From positions 1 to 35,086 of the forward strand of contig JACERO010000077.1 in assembly GCA_013911135.1 (NCBI GenBank): a stretch of 35,086 nucleotides of DNA. Direction: 5' to 3'. The notes under the pieces are model-generated. The model did no database searches and was not told the DNA's origin. It saw only the letters and a list, made by a program, of their open reading frames with translations. Both the position numbers and the translations under genes were made by a program. Position 1 is the stretch's first letter. Every line of letters begins with the position of its first letter. The DNA comes from Candidatus Nitrosopumilus sp. GTDB lineage: Archaea > Thermoproteota > Nitrososphaeria > Nitrososphaerales > Nitrosopumilaceae. Of the stretch, positions 1 to 8,483 are shown in pieces.

Positions 1-2
1 GG

Positions 3-32
3 TATCAAATGAGTTGTGATTCACATTTGATA
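3..32. repeat. Short inverted repeat at the left edge
   Basis: Nine-base perfect arms (tatcaaatg at 3-11, catttgata at 24-32) surround a 12-base loop. It lies downstream of the minus-strand membrane-protein remnant, so it could form a 3'-end hairpin, but no T-tract can be seen because the window ends here. The ten-base word ggtatcaaat at 1-10 recurs at 127-136. No function is assigned. Confidence 0.3.
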
Positions 33-99
33 AAATGATACACTATCATCAAGCTTTTTCTATCGGAATAATTTGATTGAATAATTGATAGTTTCTGAT

Positions 100-758
100 C
101 TAATTTGAGTTACTTTCCCATCTACTGGTATCAAATACAAAGCTAGAATATGAAATAATTAGGCTTACAAAAATATTAAGTAATAATAAAAGTAAAACTC
201 CTTTGTAGAAATAATCATTTAACAAGTTCAGTTTTTGTTTATAAAAAATTATTGTTGAGATTGAAAATAACACTACAGCAATAATTTCATAAGGTCTTTT
301 GATAAAAAAATCAATTATAAGAAATGGCAGTGGTTGAATTAACGAGAGAGTAGTTATTACTCCAGCAATTCCTGAAAGTAAACTTAGATAAATCACGATC
401 TCTTTAGATGAGGGTTTTTGTTTTTTTGAAATTTCTGATATTTTACCAAATTTTAAAACTGCAATTACCATAACAAAACCCATTACAATTCTTCCAGCAA
501 CCCATGTCTGCGGAATAAAGTATGCTTCAAATGTAGACTGCCCTAAATTAAAAAAGGAAAAAATCCGTGAAGTCCATCAATAATTACTGCCGCAAAAAAC
601 CCTAATCCAAGAAAAAATGAAAATTTATCACGTACTGCAAAACCTCGAATAATACAATAAACTGAAACAACACTTGCTAGTATTACTGAAAATATTTCAA
701 GGTAAAAATGATCAGTTCCAGATATGAGCAACAAGTTGGGATCAATTGAAACATACAT
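100..758 (-). pseudogene. MASE3-like membrane sensor domain protein, frameshifted
   Basis: Two adjacent reading frames form one protein. The upstream part (758-543) has two hydrophobic helices and the motif DGLHGFFPF, then stops at 543-545. Reading the next frame from about 549 gives NLGQSTFEAYFIPQTWVAGR, running straight into the second part (483-100), which has about five more membrane segments. The order 'LGLGF..DGLH....F.PQTWvagR' matches the MASE3 family of membrane sensor domains, where LH and the Q-x-W-x-A-x-R stretch are typical. Adding one base in the A-run at 550-555 restores a protein of about 220 residues. No kinase, cyclase or PAS domain follows, so even repaired it is an orphan sensor-like domain. 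The true N-terminus is unclear: the frame stays open upstream to a stop at 819-821, with no ATG, GTG or TTG before 758. It is either a recent pseudogene or a sequencing indel in a homopolymer. Confidence 0.6.
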
Positions 759-921
759 TGGAAATGATAAAATAAAAATTGGAATAATGAAATATTTTAA
801 AATTGAATTCTTAGATTTTTATAATTTGAATTCGGATTCAACAACTTTTACCAACAAAGCTGGGATCTCACTTACATTATATAAGAAATTATGAGCTATA
901 AAAAAACAGATAAAGTAACTT

Positions 922-1071
922 GTGATTGAAAAAATAAGTGATTGCATTCTTGAAATTATTCAAGATCTGCAATCCAAATTAGATGAACAAGGACAACTTA
1001 TCAAATTAGTATTTGTAATTACAATTCTTATCTCAATGACCACTATGATTTGTTTATCCACTATTCATTGA
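922..1071 (+). CDS. Possible 49-aa single-span membrane peptide
   Basis: A GTG-started frame encodes an amphipathic, charged N-terminal half (EKISDCILEIIQDLQSKLDE) followed by one hydrophobic span (LIKLVFVITILISMTTMICL) and ends at 1071. The pattern of a short acidic coiled helix plus one transmembrane segment is what many small archaeal membrane proteins look like. A TATA-like tataaaaaa at 897-905 lies about 20-25 bases before the GTG, consistent with a leaderless transcript. The end overlaps the convergent rnp4 gene by 7 bases. I do not recognise a family. It could be chance coding, because the region is otherwise non-genic. Confidence 0.4.
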   Translation: MIEKISDCILEIIQDLQSKLDEQGQLIKLVFVITILISMTTMICLSTIH

Positions 1072-1340
1072 GGTATTATCTTACGATAAATATGCCCACA
1101 CAAATAACAAGAAATTCTGATCGACTTGACAGATGCTCTTCCTAGCCGGATTCTAGAATTAATTCCAGGCGCAATAAATGACTTGCATTTTTTGCAAAAA
1201 ACCATCCTAAGATCATATGGCATTCGAATTTTATGTCTACTGCTAATTCGGCGAGCAAGAAAAGCTTGACGCTGAGAAAGTTCAGGATTTATTTTTGCAT
1301 TAGTAATTGCGTTTTCAATAAGAATTTGCATTCTCTCCAT
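1065..1340 (-). CDS. rnp4: Ribonuclease P protein component 4 (Rpr2/Rpp21 family)
   Basis: Protein subunit of archaeal RNase P, which removes 5' leaders from pre-tRNA. The 91-residue product has an N-terminal helical region followed by a basic stretch (ARRISSRHKIRMPYDLR) and a zinc ribbon with CKKC at residues 49-52 and CYLC at 78-81, the arrangement of the Rpr2/Rpp21 family. The frame extends upstream to 1448, but that part overlaps the tRNA-Gly gene and carries no family sequence, so I take the ATG at 1340 (a second ATG lies at 1331). It sits 78 bases downstream of tRNA-Gly on the same strand, with nep1 before that. Family assignment is firm; the exact start is inferred. Confidence 0.9.
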   Translation of the reverse strand: MERMQILIENAITNAKINPELSQRQAFLARRISSRHKIRMPYDLRMVFCKKCKSFIAPGINSRIRLGRASVKSIRISCYLCGHIYRKIIPQ

Positions 1341-1418
1341 TGCAATTTTTCGAACTGCAGGTTTCACAATTATTTCTAAAAACACACCTAAAAATTGGTT
1401 CTCATTATTATGAAAAAA

Positions 1419-1492
1419 TGCAGTCAGCGGGATTCGAACCCGCGTCACAGGGTTGGAAACCCCGAATACTAACCAGACTATACTATGACTGC
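1419..1492 (-). tRNA. tRNA-Gly (anticodon TCC)
   Basis: The complementary strand folds into a full cloverleaf: a perfect 7-bp acceptor GCAGTCA/TGACTGC, D-arm with GG in the loop, anticodon stem CGGGG/CCCTG around loop TTTCCAA (anticodon TCC), variable loop TGAC, and T-arm GCGGG-TTCGAAT-CCCGC. The discriminator is A (1419) and CCA is not encoded. There is no intron. A T-run follows the 3' end. It starts 22 bases after the nep1 stop and lies before rnp4, so it may be cut out of a longer transcript. Confidence 0.97.
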
Positions 1493-1514
1493 AACAGAAT
1501 GCAGATTTTACTTC

Positions 1515-2183
1515 CTACATAAAAATGGTTTTTTCGTACTCATAGAGAATCCTAGCAACTACAACATGACCCTCAAAGGATTCATTGCCAATGGAATACA
1601 GAGTACTTAGTTTTTTTTCAATTGAATCAGAAAAATTTCCTTTTTGGAATCCTCCAAGCACAATACATGTATCATCTGAAATCTCTGCTGCAATTTTTTC
1701 ATATGAGTTTAGTGTACCTTTAGTTGAAAAACCAATTACTTTTGATGGATTGATTTCATCTAGTAACTCTGAAAATGTTTTTTCCTTAATCTCAAGTAAT
1801 ACATCATTATTTGCTATAATTTTTTTTTCTTGATACAGTTTTTCAATTAAACCTTCAAATCTGTGATATGATTTTGGTACATGAACATTCTGACCAAAAT
1901 ATATCACTTTATCATCAATTGTATGAACAAAAAGTTTCATTTTATTTTGAAGATATAATGGAATTGTAGTAGATTCAAGTATTGAAAAGTGTACTAGATC
2001 TGGTCGACCTCTTTTCATTTCATTTTTAATTCCTTTCATAGCTGCAAAATGCCAAGAATTATCTAGTAAAATTTCTGATGTACATTTTCCAAGTTTTCTT
2101 GCATGGGAAACAACTGATGGATGATATTTTAATTCAGATGGAACAAGTTCTAATGCAGATTCAGATAAAATTAAGGAAATCAT
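1515..2183 (-). CDS. nep1: rRNA small-subunit pseudouridine methyltransferase Nep1
   Basis: SPOUT-class, SAM-dependent enzyme that N1-methylates a pseudouridine in 16S rRNA during small-subunit assembly (Emg1/Nep1 family). Family signatures are visible: RGRPDLVHF at residues 58-66, the IPLYLQN...LFVHTID stretch that follows, VPKSYHRFEGLIEKL at 102-116, and a glycine-rich cofactor loop VLGGFQKGNF near 175-184 followed by the GHVVVARILYEYE C-terminus. At 222 residues it has the usual archaeal length. The ATG at 2181-2183 lies one base after the stop of the upstream glycosidase-like gene, so the two are probably cotranscribed and translationally coupled. Confidence 0.93.
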   Translation of the reverse strand: MISLILSESALELVPSELKYHPSVVSHARKLGKCTSEILLDNSWHFAAMKGIKNEMKRGRPDLVHFSILESTTIPLYLQNKMKLFVHTIDDKVIYFGQNVHVPKSYHRFEGLIEKLYQEKKIIANNDVLLEIKEKTFSELLDEINPSKVIGFSTKGTLNSYEKIAAEISDDTCIVLGGFQKGNFSDSIEKKLSTLYSIGNESFEGHVVVARILYEYEKTIFM

Positions 2184-2184
2184 T

Positions 2185-3300
2185 TTAGTTGATCATTGCA
2201 ATTTGTTTTTTAAATTCATTCCATCCAGATTTTGGATTACCATTTACATCAACAAGACCAGCATTACAAACATAATAGTTTAGTCTTTCAATAACGTATT
2301 CACTACTACCTAATCCAGAACCACCTCCAACACTAACACTTCCTTCAATTTCTTGTTGCTCTGTTACACAAGTGTCCTCTGGTTTATCATATTGCCTATA
2401 CCATGTTAAAAATTCAATCTCAGACTCATTTTCTGAATAAAACTTGAATAATTTATCCAAGAAATCTTTCTGAGAAGCAATATTTCCACCTACAAAATCT
2501 GATGTACTCCAGCTAATCTCAAAAAACCCAACTTTTTTGTTTGGTACAATTTCAAATACTTTTTTTAAATCTTCTTTGGCTTCTTGAGGAGTCTTTACAA
2601 TATCATTTAGAGTGTCAACTGGAAAGTATGAAAATGCAACAAAATCACCAATTGCTAAATCACTAACAATATGTGCCAAATCTTTATTCAACACTTGATG
2701 TAATGCAAACGAATTTCCAAATTTTACATCAGGATACTTTTCTTTTATTTTCTCATAAACTCCAGAAAATAGCTCTTTGTATATAGGAATATTTTGTTCA
2801 TAGTAACGAAATTGAGATTCTGTCTCACCACCAATAATTACAGTATCTATGATATTATATCGTGAAAGAATTGCATCAAGAACATTTACGAGTCTTTCTT
2901 CTCCAAGAGAGTTTAGAGATGGTTTTCCAATCCAATTAGGAAATGGACCTAGTGTTTCTCCATTAATTACAGAAAAAAAGAGTGTTACTTTGAGATTATT
3001 TTTTTCATTTAATCCAAACATTACATCTGATTGTTGCCAATCAAATTCCCCACGTACAGGCTCAACTATATTCCAAAAAAGATAGACATTACTTCTTCCA
3101 ATTCCAGTTTTTGAGGCTTCAGAATAGATTTGATCTAATTCTTGTAAGGTTATAGATTGATGTGGAGAATTAATTACAAGACCAATTTTTTCATTAGTTT
3201 TTTGACTAGTAATTTCTGAACTTGGTAAACTCAAAACTGTAGCTGCTATTGCAATAACTATTACTAGACCTACAATTACGCCTAGAATCTTCATATTCAT
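2185..3300 (-). CDS. Membrane-anchored glycoside-hydrolase-like TIM-barrel protein
   Basis: A 371-residue protein with an N-terminal hydrophobic anchor or signal (about residues 4-25), so the rest should face outside. The body resembles clan-A glycosidases: YLFWNIVEPVRGEFDW at 73-88 is the familiar strand-2 motif of GH5/GH35/GH42-type barrels, IGGETE at 156-161 offers an acid/base glutamate, and FFEISWS at 259-265 offers a candidate nucleophile (E261) at the end of a later strand. The tail contains a Gly/Ser-rich linker (GSVSVGGGSGLGSS) and two Cys (in DTCV and YVCN) that may form a disulfide. Start codons ATG at 3300 or 3294 are both possible. Substrate is unknown; glycan or S-layer turnover is only a guess. 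It is unexpectedly joined to nep1. Confidence 0.65.
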   Translation of the reverse strand: MNMKILGVIVGLVIVIAIAATVLSLPSSEITSQKTNEKIGLVINSPHQSITLQELDQIYSEASKTGIGRSNVYLFWNIVEPVRGEFDWQQSDVMFGLNEKNNLKVTLFFSVINGETLGPFPNWIGKPSLNSLGEERLVNVLDAILSRYNIIDTVIIGGETESQFRYYEQNIPIYKELFSGVYEKIKEKYPDVKFGNSFALHQVLNKDLAHIVSDLAIGDFVAFSYFPVDTLNDIVKTPQEAKEDLKKVFEIVPNKKVGFFEISWSTSDFVGGNIASQKDFLDKLFKFYSENESEIEFLTWYRQYDKPEDTCVTEQQEIEGSVSVGGGSGLGSSEYVIERLNYYVCNAGLVDVNGNPKSGWNEFKKQIAMIN

Positions 3301-3346
3301 ACTGATTGGAAAAGAAAAGAAAGTAAAAAAGTTGTGATTCTATTAT

Positions 3347-5998
3347 TTATCCAGAAGTACAACCGCTGTATCCACAATCAATGCAGATACTACAACCTTC
3401 TACAAAGACTAGGTTGTTTTTGCATGTTAGACATAAACGATCTTCTGAAATCTCTTCTTGTATTACAGGTTCAGCTTTAAGATCATTCTCATGAACTTTA
3501 ATTGCAAGTGCAGCATTAACTTGTGATTTAATGTATGGATTTGTGATATTTGCTGTTACATAACCAGTAACGTACTCAGTTGGTGTAACCTCAAATGTTT
3601 TTTGCGCGTTTTCACTTGTCATATGAAGTACCTGCTTGTGTCGAGAACCGTCACGATAAACTGTAATTCCTTTTAGTCCTAATTCATGTGCTAACAGATA
3701 TGCAGATTTTACATCTTCTGCGGTAACATCATATGGCATGTTAATTGTTTTGGCAATTGCATTTCCAATCCAGTCTTGCCATACTCCTTGAGCCATAAGA
3801 TGATCAGCCCAATGAATATCCATTGCTGTTACGAAAACATCTTGCATCCATTGTGGAATTTCATCTAGTCCTTTCAATGAACCATAGTTGTCTGCAATCT
3901 TTGCAAGAATTTCATCGCTATATAGGCCATTTTCTTTTAAGACTTCTTCAACAATCTTGTTTGTATAAAAGAATCTTCCAACAGTAACTCTCTTTTCAAA
4001 CACAAGAGCAAATGCAGGTTCCATTCCGTTTGAACAATCTGCAATCATAGAAAGTGTACCAGTTGGAGCAACTGTGGTAGCCAAGACATGTCTAATACCA
4101 TGTATTTTAATTTTCTCAATTAATGCATCCCATTCATAGGAGTGAGATTCTTTAGGTTTTTCATAGTATCCAGATATAGGAATCTTTCCTTCAGGATATT
4201 CTGTCTTTGAGCAAAGTGGGAATTCACCACGAGATTTAGCAAGTGCAACACTTTCTTCCATTGAATAGTATGTTAGAGCTTCAGCTAGTTTGGATTGAAG
4301 TTCATATCCTTCTTTGGAGTTGTATGGAATTCTTAGTTTGTATAATAGATCAGCAACACCCATCACTCCAAGTCCAATTCTTCTAGACTCTTTTGATGCT
4401 ACATTGATTTCTTCAACTGGATAGTGATTTACATCAATAATATTATCCAGGAATTTTGTTGTCTTTCTAATTATTTCTTCATATCTTTGCCAATCAAATT
4501 CATAAGTTCCATCGGCTTGTCTCTTGACAAAATTAACCAAATTGATAGAACCAAGGTTACATGATTCGTATGGATAGAGACTTTGTTCACCACAAGGATT
4601 TGTTGCTCTTAGTGGTGCTTGTCTGGCTTTAGCAAATACATTGTATTTGTTAATTTGATCAAAGAAGATCAATCCAGGTTCTCCACTTCTCCATGCAGAT
4701 AGTGCAATCAGATCAATTAGTTGATGTGAATTAATTTCTTTAACTGGTTTGTTGTCACGTGGGCTACGTAAGACATAGTTGCCATCATCAGTGTTAACAA
4801 GTGAATTCCAAAAGTCTTCCCAAATACCAACACTTACGTTGAAATTTTCTAAAACACCTGGTTCTGTTTTATTTGTGATGAATTTTTCAACATTAGGATG
4901 CCATGCTTCAATGATTCCCATGTTTGCACCACGTCTTTTCCCCCCTTGTTTGACAACTTCAGTCACAGTATTGATGATATTCATGAAGGATACTGGCCCT
5001 GATGCAACACCAGATGTTGATGCTACAATATCACCTTCCTCACGAAGATCAGAGTAGTTTATTCCAACTCCACCGCCTGATTTGAAGATTAATGCTGCAT
5101 CAGAAGTTGTTTTCATGATTCGTTCCATGTCATCTCCCATACCAAGTACAAAGCATGCAGAAAGTTGTCCCAATCTTCCACCGGCATTCATCATTGTTGG
5201 TGAATTTGGTAGAAAGTCTTGCGAGGTCATCATCTCAAAATATTCAGTTATCTTATCTGAATAATCATCAAGTTTCTTTGCTGCAAGTAATGTCAAAAGA
5301 TCTTTGAAGCTAATCTTCATCTGACCTTTGTTTGCAAGTGTTACATAGTGATTTATCAAAGATCTGAAATGCCATTTGTTGAGATAATAATCTCTAACTT
5401 TGAATTTATAGTCAAATACATCTAGTTTTTCAAGATAAGATTTTGCTTCATCTATATCTTGTTGAGTATTTCCTGCTTTGTCAAATACTTGTGAATCATA
5501 TAGAATATCACCAACTCCTACTAGAATTGCAACTCTTTCAAACATTTGAGTTGGAGATTCAATAATCTCATTTTTTCCATTTCTAAAAAGATATCTTGAT
5601 GCTAGTACTCTCAAGCAGTTCAAATCAAATTTTTTAGAAACTGGATCAAGAGACTTTAGATTCAAGACTCTCTTTTTTTCATCTCTTAATTTTCTTCTCT
5701 CGTGTCTGTAAACTATGTATGCTTTTGCTATATCGCTATTACCGCTATCAATTAAAGTTGATTCTACAATATCCTGAATATCTTCAACAGTAGGCGTTCT
5801 AGAACTAGTAAATCCTTGTTCTACTAATTTGTCAACTACGCTATTTGCTAGTTGATCGGCTAGGCCACGATCGGCTTTAGAGGTGGCTGCTAATGCCCTG
5901 AATATAGCATTTGAAATTTTATCTTTATTGAAATTCGTTACTGCGCCACTACGCTTACGGATCTCATGGATAGTATTTTCTATTTGTGAATTGTCCAA
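3347..5998 (-). CDS. nrdJ: Adenosylcobalamin-dependent ribonucleotide reductase, class II
   Basis: Makes deoxyribonucleotides using a B12-generated radical, with no oxygen requirement. The 883-residue chain starts with an ATP-cone (about residues 12-105, KRSGAVTNFNKDKISNAI...), the allosteric nucleotide site. The reductase barrel follows, with redox cysteine C282 (SACFVLGM), the SGGGVGINYS loop at 307-316, the catalytic motif NPCGEQ at 467-472 (thiyl C469, E471), the redox partner C480 (SCNLGSINL), and the ATTVAPTGTLS phosphate-binding loop. The last 30 residues form a zinc ribbon (CLTC...CIDCG) and end in an extra Cys likely to shuttle electrons. Start is TTG at 5998, supported by GGGGAG seven bases upstream and by absence of an upstream ATG. 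It lies directly downstream of the HTH/ATP-cone/NrdD-like gene. Confidence 0.96.
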   Translation of the reverse strand: MDNSQIENTIHEIRKRSGAVTNFNKDKISNAIFRALAATSKADRGLADQLANSVVDKLVEQGFTSSRTPTVEDIQDIVESTLIDSGNSDIAKAYIVYRHERRKLRDEKKRVLNLKSLDPVSKKFDLNCLRVLASRYLFRNGKNEIIESPTQMFERVAILVGVGDILYDSQVFDKAGNTQQDIDEAKSYLEKLDVFDYKFKVRDYYLNKWHFRSLINHYVTLANKGQMKISFKDLLTLLAAKKLDDYSDKITEYFEMMTSQDFLPNSPTMMNAGGRLGQLSACFVLGMGDDMERIMKTTSDAALIFKSGGGVGINYSDLREEGDIVASTSGVASGPVSFMNIINTVTEVVKQGGKRRGANMGIIEAWHPNVEKFITNKTEPGVLENFNVSVGIWEDFWNSLVNTDDGNYVLRSPRDNKPVKEINSHQLIDLIALSAWRSGEPGLIFFDQINKYNVFAKARQAPLRATNPCGEQSLYPYESCNLGSINLVNFVKRQADGTYEFDWQRYEEIIRKTTKFLDNIIDVNHYPVEEINVASKESRRIGLGVMGVADLLYKLRIPYNSKEGYELQSKLAEALTYYSMEESVALAKSRGEFPLCSKTEYPEGKIPISGYYEKPKESHSYEWDALIEKIKIHGIRHVLATTVAPTGTLSMIADCSNGMEPAFALVFEKRVTVGRFFYTNKIVEEVLKENGLYSDEILAKIADNYGSLKGLDEIPQWMQDVFVTAMDIHWADHLMAQGVWQDWIGNAIAKTINMPYDVTAEDVKSAYLLAHELGLKGITVYRDGSRHKQVLHMTSENAQKTFEVTPTEYVTGYVTANITNPYIKSQVNAALAIKVHENDLKAEPVIQEEISEDRLCLTCKNNLVFVEGCSICIDCGYSGCTSG

Positions 5999-6045
5999 TT
6001 ATAATCTCCCCGTAGGTGTTATGATAGATATGGGTATAAATGATT
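5999..6045 (-). promoter_or_regulatory. nrdJ promoter and Shine-Dalgarno site
   Basis: On the minus strand CATTTATAC (complement of gtataaatg, 6034-6042) is a good TATA box. The purine-rich GGGGAG (complement of 6006-6011) stands seven bases before the TTG start at 5998. The rest of the 203-base gap (6046-6201) is A+T-rich with three copies of tgatc at about 6132, 6151 and 6172; I see no gene there. Confidence 0.6.
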
Positions 6046-6201
6046 CTGCAATTTTTTCTTAAAGCTCGTTCAATAATATTGACACAGCTAATATAAAGTT
6101 CATATTGAAAAAACTTTAACAATGAAAGCAATGATCGCCACATCTAAAACTGATCAAAAAGTTTTGAAAAATGATCGTAACTAGTTTTTCATTTACGAAT
6201 T

Positions 6202-8328
6202 TCAGATAATGTATGGTGACTTACACTTTGGACACTTGTCTTCAAATGGTTCATCTTTAAAACCACACTCACCACATATTGCAATTTTCTTAACAGGTTT
6301 AAAAGAAGAGACAAGCGTAGATGCTTTCTCAATTGATTTTTTGATTTCATCAACCTTTGCATCTTTGTCAATTTTCAATGTTACAAATAATCCTCCATTA
6401 AGTAATTTTGAGAACTTGGTACACTCAGTAATAGGCTCACTTTTGTTGGTATAGTCACCAATTTCAGAGGCGTTAATCATCACTCCTTCAGAATAGGAAT
6501 CACCATCCATTGAATTGAGAGCAGAATTCTTGCCATATTTCTCACCATCAAGAGTAGCAAAACGATATGAACCTTCAGTTTCAGTCATACAAATAGCCAC
6601 AGGATCACCTAATTCCTTGCCTTTTTTGGCTGCAACATCAACTGCGGTTTCAATAACTTTGTGAAGAATATTACGTCCTTCTTTGTTGTCTTTGAATCCA
6701 AGTATGTTAAAGACTGATTCTTTAAGTCCTACCAAGTTTACAACAAGAGAAACAGAACTTCTTTGCATGTATTGAGTATTCTTTGCAAGAATTGGATTAA
6801 GTCCTCTTCTAGTAAGATCTGAAATGTCTTTCTTTCTTAATGCCATTGAAGATAACGCAGGTTTCATTAGTAATGCAAGTCTTGCTCTAAAGTAAGTTTC
6901 ATCTTTGTTTGATTCAAATGCAAGTCTTGGAAGATTTATAGAAATAGATTGCAGTGTTATTGAAAGTGGGCCTGTATTCTTTACAGATCCATTTGTTACA
7001 CCATTACTAGACGTTTGACCTTGAGCAAACATTACTTTTCCACCAAGTGAAATTATTTCTGATACTGATTCTGAGACATCAGTTATCTTTCCTTTGTCAT
7101 GATCTATTATCAGACCAATTTTTGGGACTGGTGTTATCTTCGTATAATTTTTGTATGCGGTAATAATTGAATTAATTATTTTTGTATCAGTTCCCAACTG
7201 TAATCGAATTGAGATATTAGTACTTTTTTTGGTGTATTGGGAAGATGTTGATGCAGTTGCAAATGCATTAGTTAGTTTTTGTTCAAGTTCTGGAAGAGAC
7301 TTTGAATGTTTTGAAAACACCTGAACTAGCCCATCAAGCACAATTTCTTGTGAAGCTTCTTTGGAAAGAAGAGAAATTATGATAGATAATGAGCTTGTAA
7401 TCTCATCAAGTTGTTTTGATGCAGGAATTCTTGATACGTCAAGATATTTCCCACCAAGATCAATTCCATCTTCAATCAATTCTTTAACATTAACAAATAT
7501 TGTATCAGGAATCATGGACCAGATTCCAGGATTGGTAACATGCAAGTCTCCAGAAAGATGAGAATCTGCAACATCTTTTGGTAGGATATTAGTAAGTAAA
7601 TGTTCAGCAAATACTCTCTGTCCGGTGTTAAACAATAGGCCTTCAGCACCGTTATTCACATTATCCAAGTTGGAAATCATCTCCTGAACATCAAAAACAG
7701 GCAAACCTAGGCGTGCTAGTTTGTTTCTATATTCCTCGTGGCCATGCTCTAATAGAACAGAATTTACCAGTTCTCTGATAAGTGAGCCTGTTAGATAGGT
7801 AGTCTGATATTTGTAAATTCTATTTTCAACTTCTTCAGTAATTTTTTGTGCTAATTCTAATGGAAGACTTCCTTCACGTACTAGTGATTGAATAATTTTA
7901 TGAGAATTGAATTCTTCAATGGATTCATGTGATGTTCTAACATACATTTTTCCACTTTCAATAATTGATCTTTCTTCAATTTGTCTTGCCAAGCTCAAAA
8001 CTAGTTTTCCAAGATTTGTAATAGTATAGCGTCTTTCAGATTTGTTAAGTGCAACAAGGGATTGTCTTAGTAGTTTTCTCAAGTGATATGCAAATTTACC
8101 ACTTTCTTTTTTGGACTTGAATCCAGCCAGGGATTTTAATTCAGAGTAAGTTAATGGGCCCTTAGAATTTAGGATTCGGAGGATATCAATTCTATTTGGA
8201 CTTGCCATAACAGAGAAGATCATTCTGACACGTTTTGATGTAGACTGTAAAATTCCACTTCTCTTTAGTTCTGGTTCTGAATCGGAATCTAAGTTAGAAT
8301 CTAAATCTAATTCTTCTTCTAATTCCAT
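6202..8328 (-). CDS. Winged-helix / ATP-cone / degenerate NrdD fusion, putative nucleotide-sensing regulator
   Basis: A 708-residue protein with three parts. Residues 1-22 are acidic. Residues 31-113 form an ArsR-like winged helix (MASPNRIDILRIL..., FAYHLRKL..., YTITNLGKLV). Residues 128-205 are an ATP-cone (VRTSHESIEEFNSHKIIQSL, then GSLIRELVNSVLLEHGHEE). The remaining 500 residues follow anaerobic ribonucleotide reductase NrdD: VADSHLSGDLHVTNP at 253-267, TEGSYRFATLD, and a terminal zinc ribbon C685/C688...C699/C702. It cannot be a working NrdD: the paired active-site Cys after the GDLH motif are missing, and the chain ends at the zinc ribbon with no glycyl-radical RxxGY loop. No activase gene is nearby. 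The gene lies 203 bases upstream of nrdJ on the same strand. I infer a dATP/ATP-responsive DNA-binding regulator; the regulated target is unproven. Confidence 0.75.
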   Translation of the reverse strand: MELEEELDLDSNLDSDSEPELKRSGILQSTSKRVRMIFSVMASPNRIDILRILNSKGPLTYSELKSLAGFKSKKESGKFAYHLRKLLRQSLVALNKSERRYTITNLGKLVLSLARQIEERSIIESGKMYVRTSHESIEEFNSHKIIQSLVREGSLPLELAQKITEEVENRIYKYQTTYLTGSLIRELVNSVLLEHGHEEYRNKLARLGLPVFDVQEMISNLDNVNNGAEGLLFNTGQRVFAEHLLTNILPKDVADSHLSGDLHVTNPGIWSMIPDTIFVNVKELIEDGIDLGGKYLDVSRIPASKQLDEITSSLSIIISLLSKEASQEIVLDGLVQVFSKHSKSLPELEQKLTNAFATASTSSQYTKKSTNISIRLQLGTDTKIINSIITAYKNYTKITPVPKIGLIIDHDKGKITDVSESVSEIISLGGKVMFAQGQTSSNGVTNGSVKNTGPLSITLQSISINLPRLAFESNKDETYFRARLALLMKPALSSMALRKKDISDLTRRGLNPILAKNTQYMQRSSVSLVVNLVGLKESVFNILGFKDNKEGRNILHKVIETAVDVAAKKGKELGDPVAICMTETEGSYRFATLDGEKYGKNSALNSMDGDSYSEGVMINASEIGDYTNKSEPITECTKFSKLLNGGLFVTLKIDKDAKVDEIKKSIEKASTLVSSFKPVKKIAICGECGFKDEPFEDKCPKCKSPYII

Positions 8329-8483
8329 GCATTTTTTTTAATCAAGAGGTAAATAAGACTTATGACTGCATCAATTCAGACAATTTTTGATCAGATTTGT
8401 TGTTAACAGACAAAGATTTCTAATTTTAAAGATCTAATTTTTTAAAAAATAGAAAAATGATTATGTCAAGAGATCTTTTAGGA

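Noticed and set aside
1341-1448. N-terminal extension of rnp4 across the tRNA
   Set aside because: The extension reads through the T-arm of tRNA-Gly and lacks family similarity; ATG at 1340 gives the usual length.
5999-6201. Operator shared by nrdJ and the regulator gene
   Set aside because: A common word aaaaattg with nearby gaat occurs upstream of both, but at different distances from TATA and in A+T-rich sequence where chance matches are frequent. Too weak to call.
6202-8328. A working anaerobic ribonucleotide reductase (NrdD)
   Set aside because: Key Cys and the glycyl-radical loop are missing, no NrdG gene lies nearby, and a DNA-binding domain is fused to the N-terminus.
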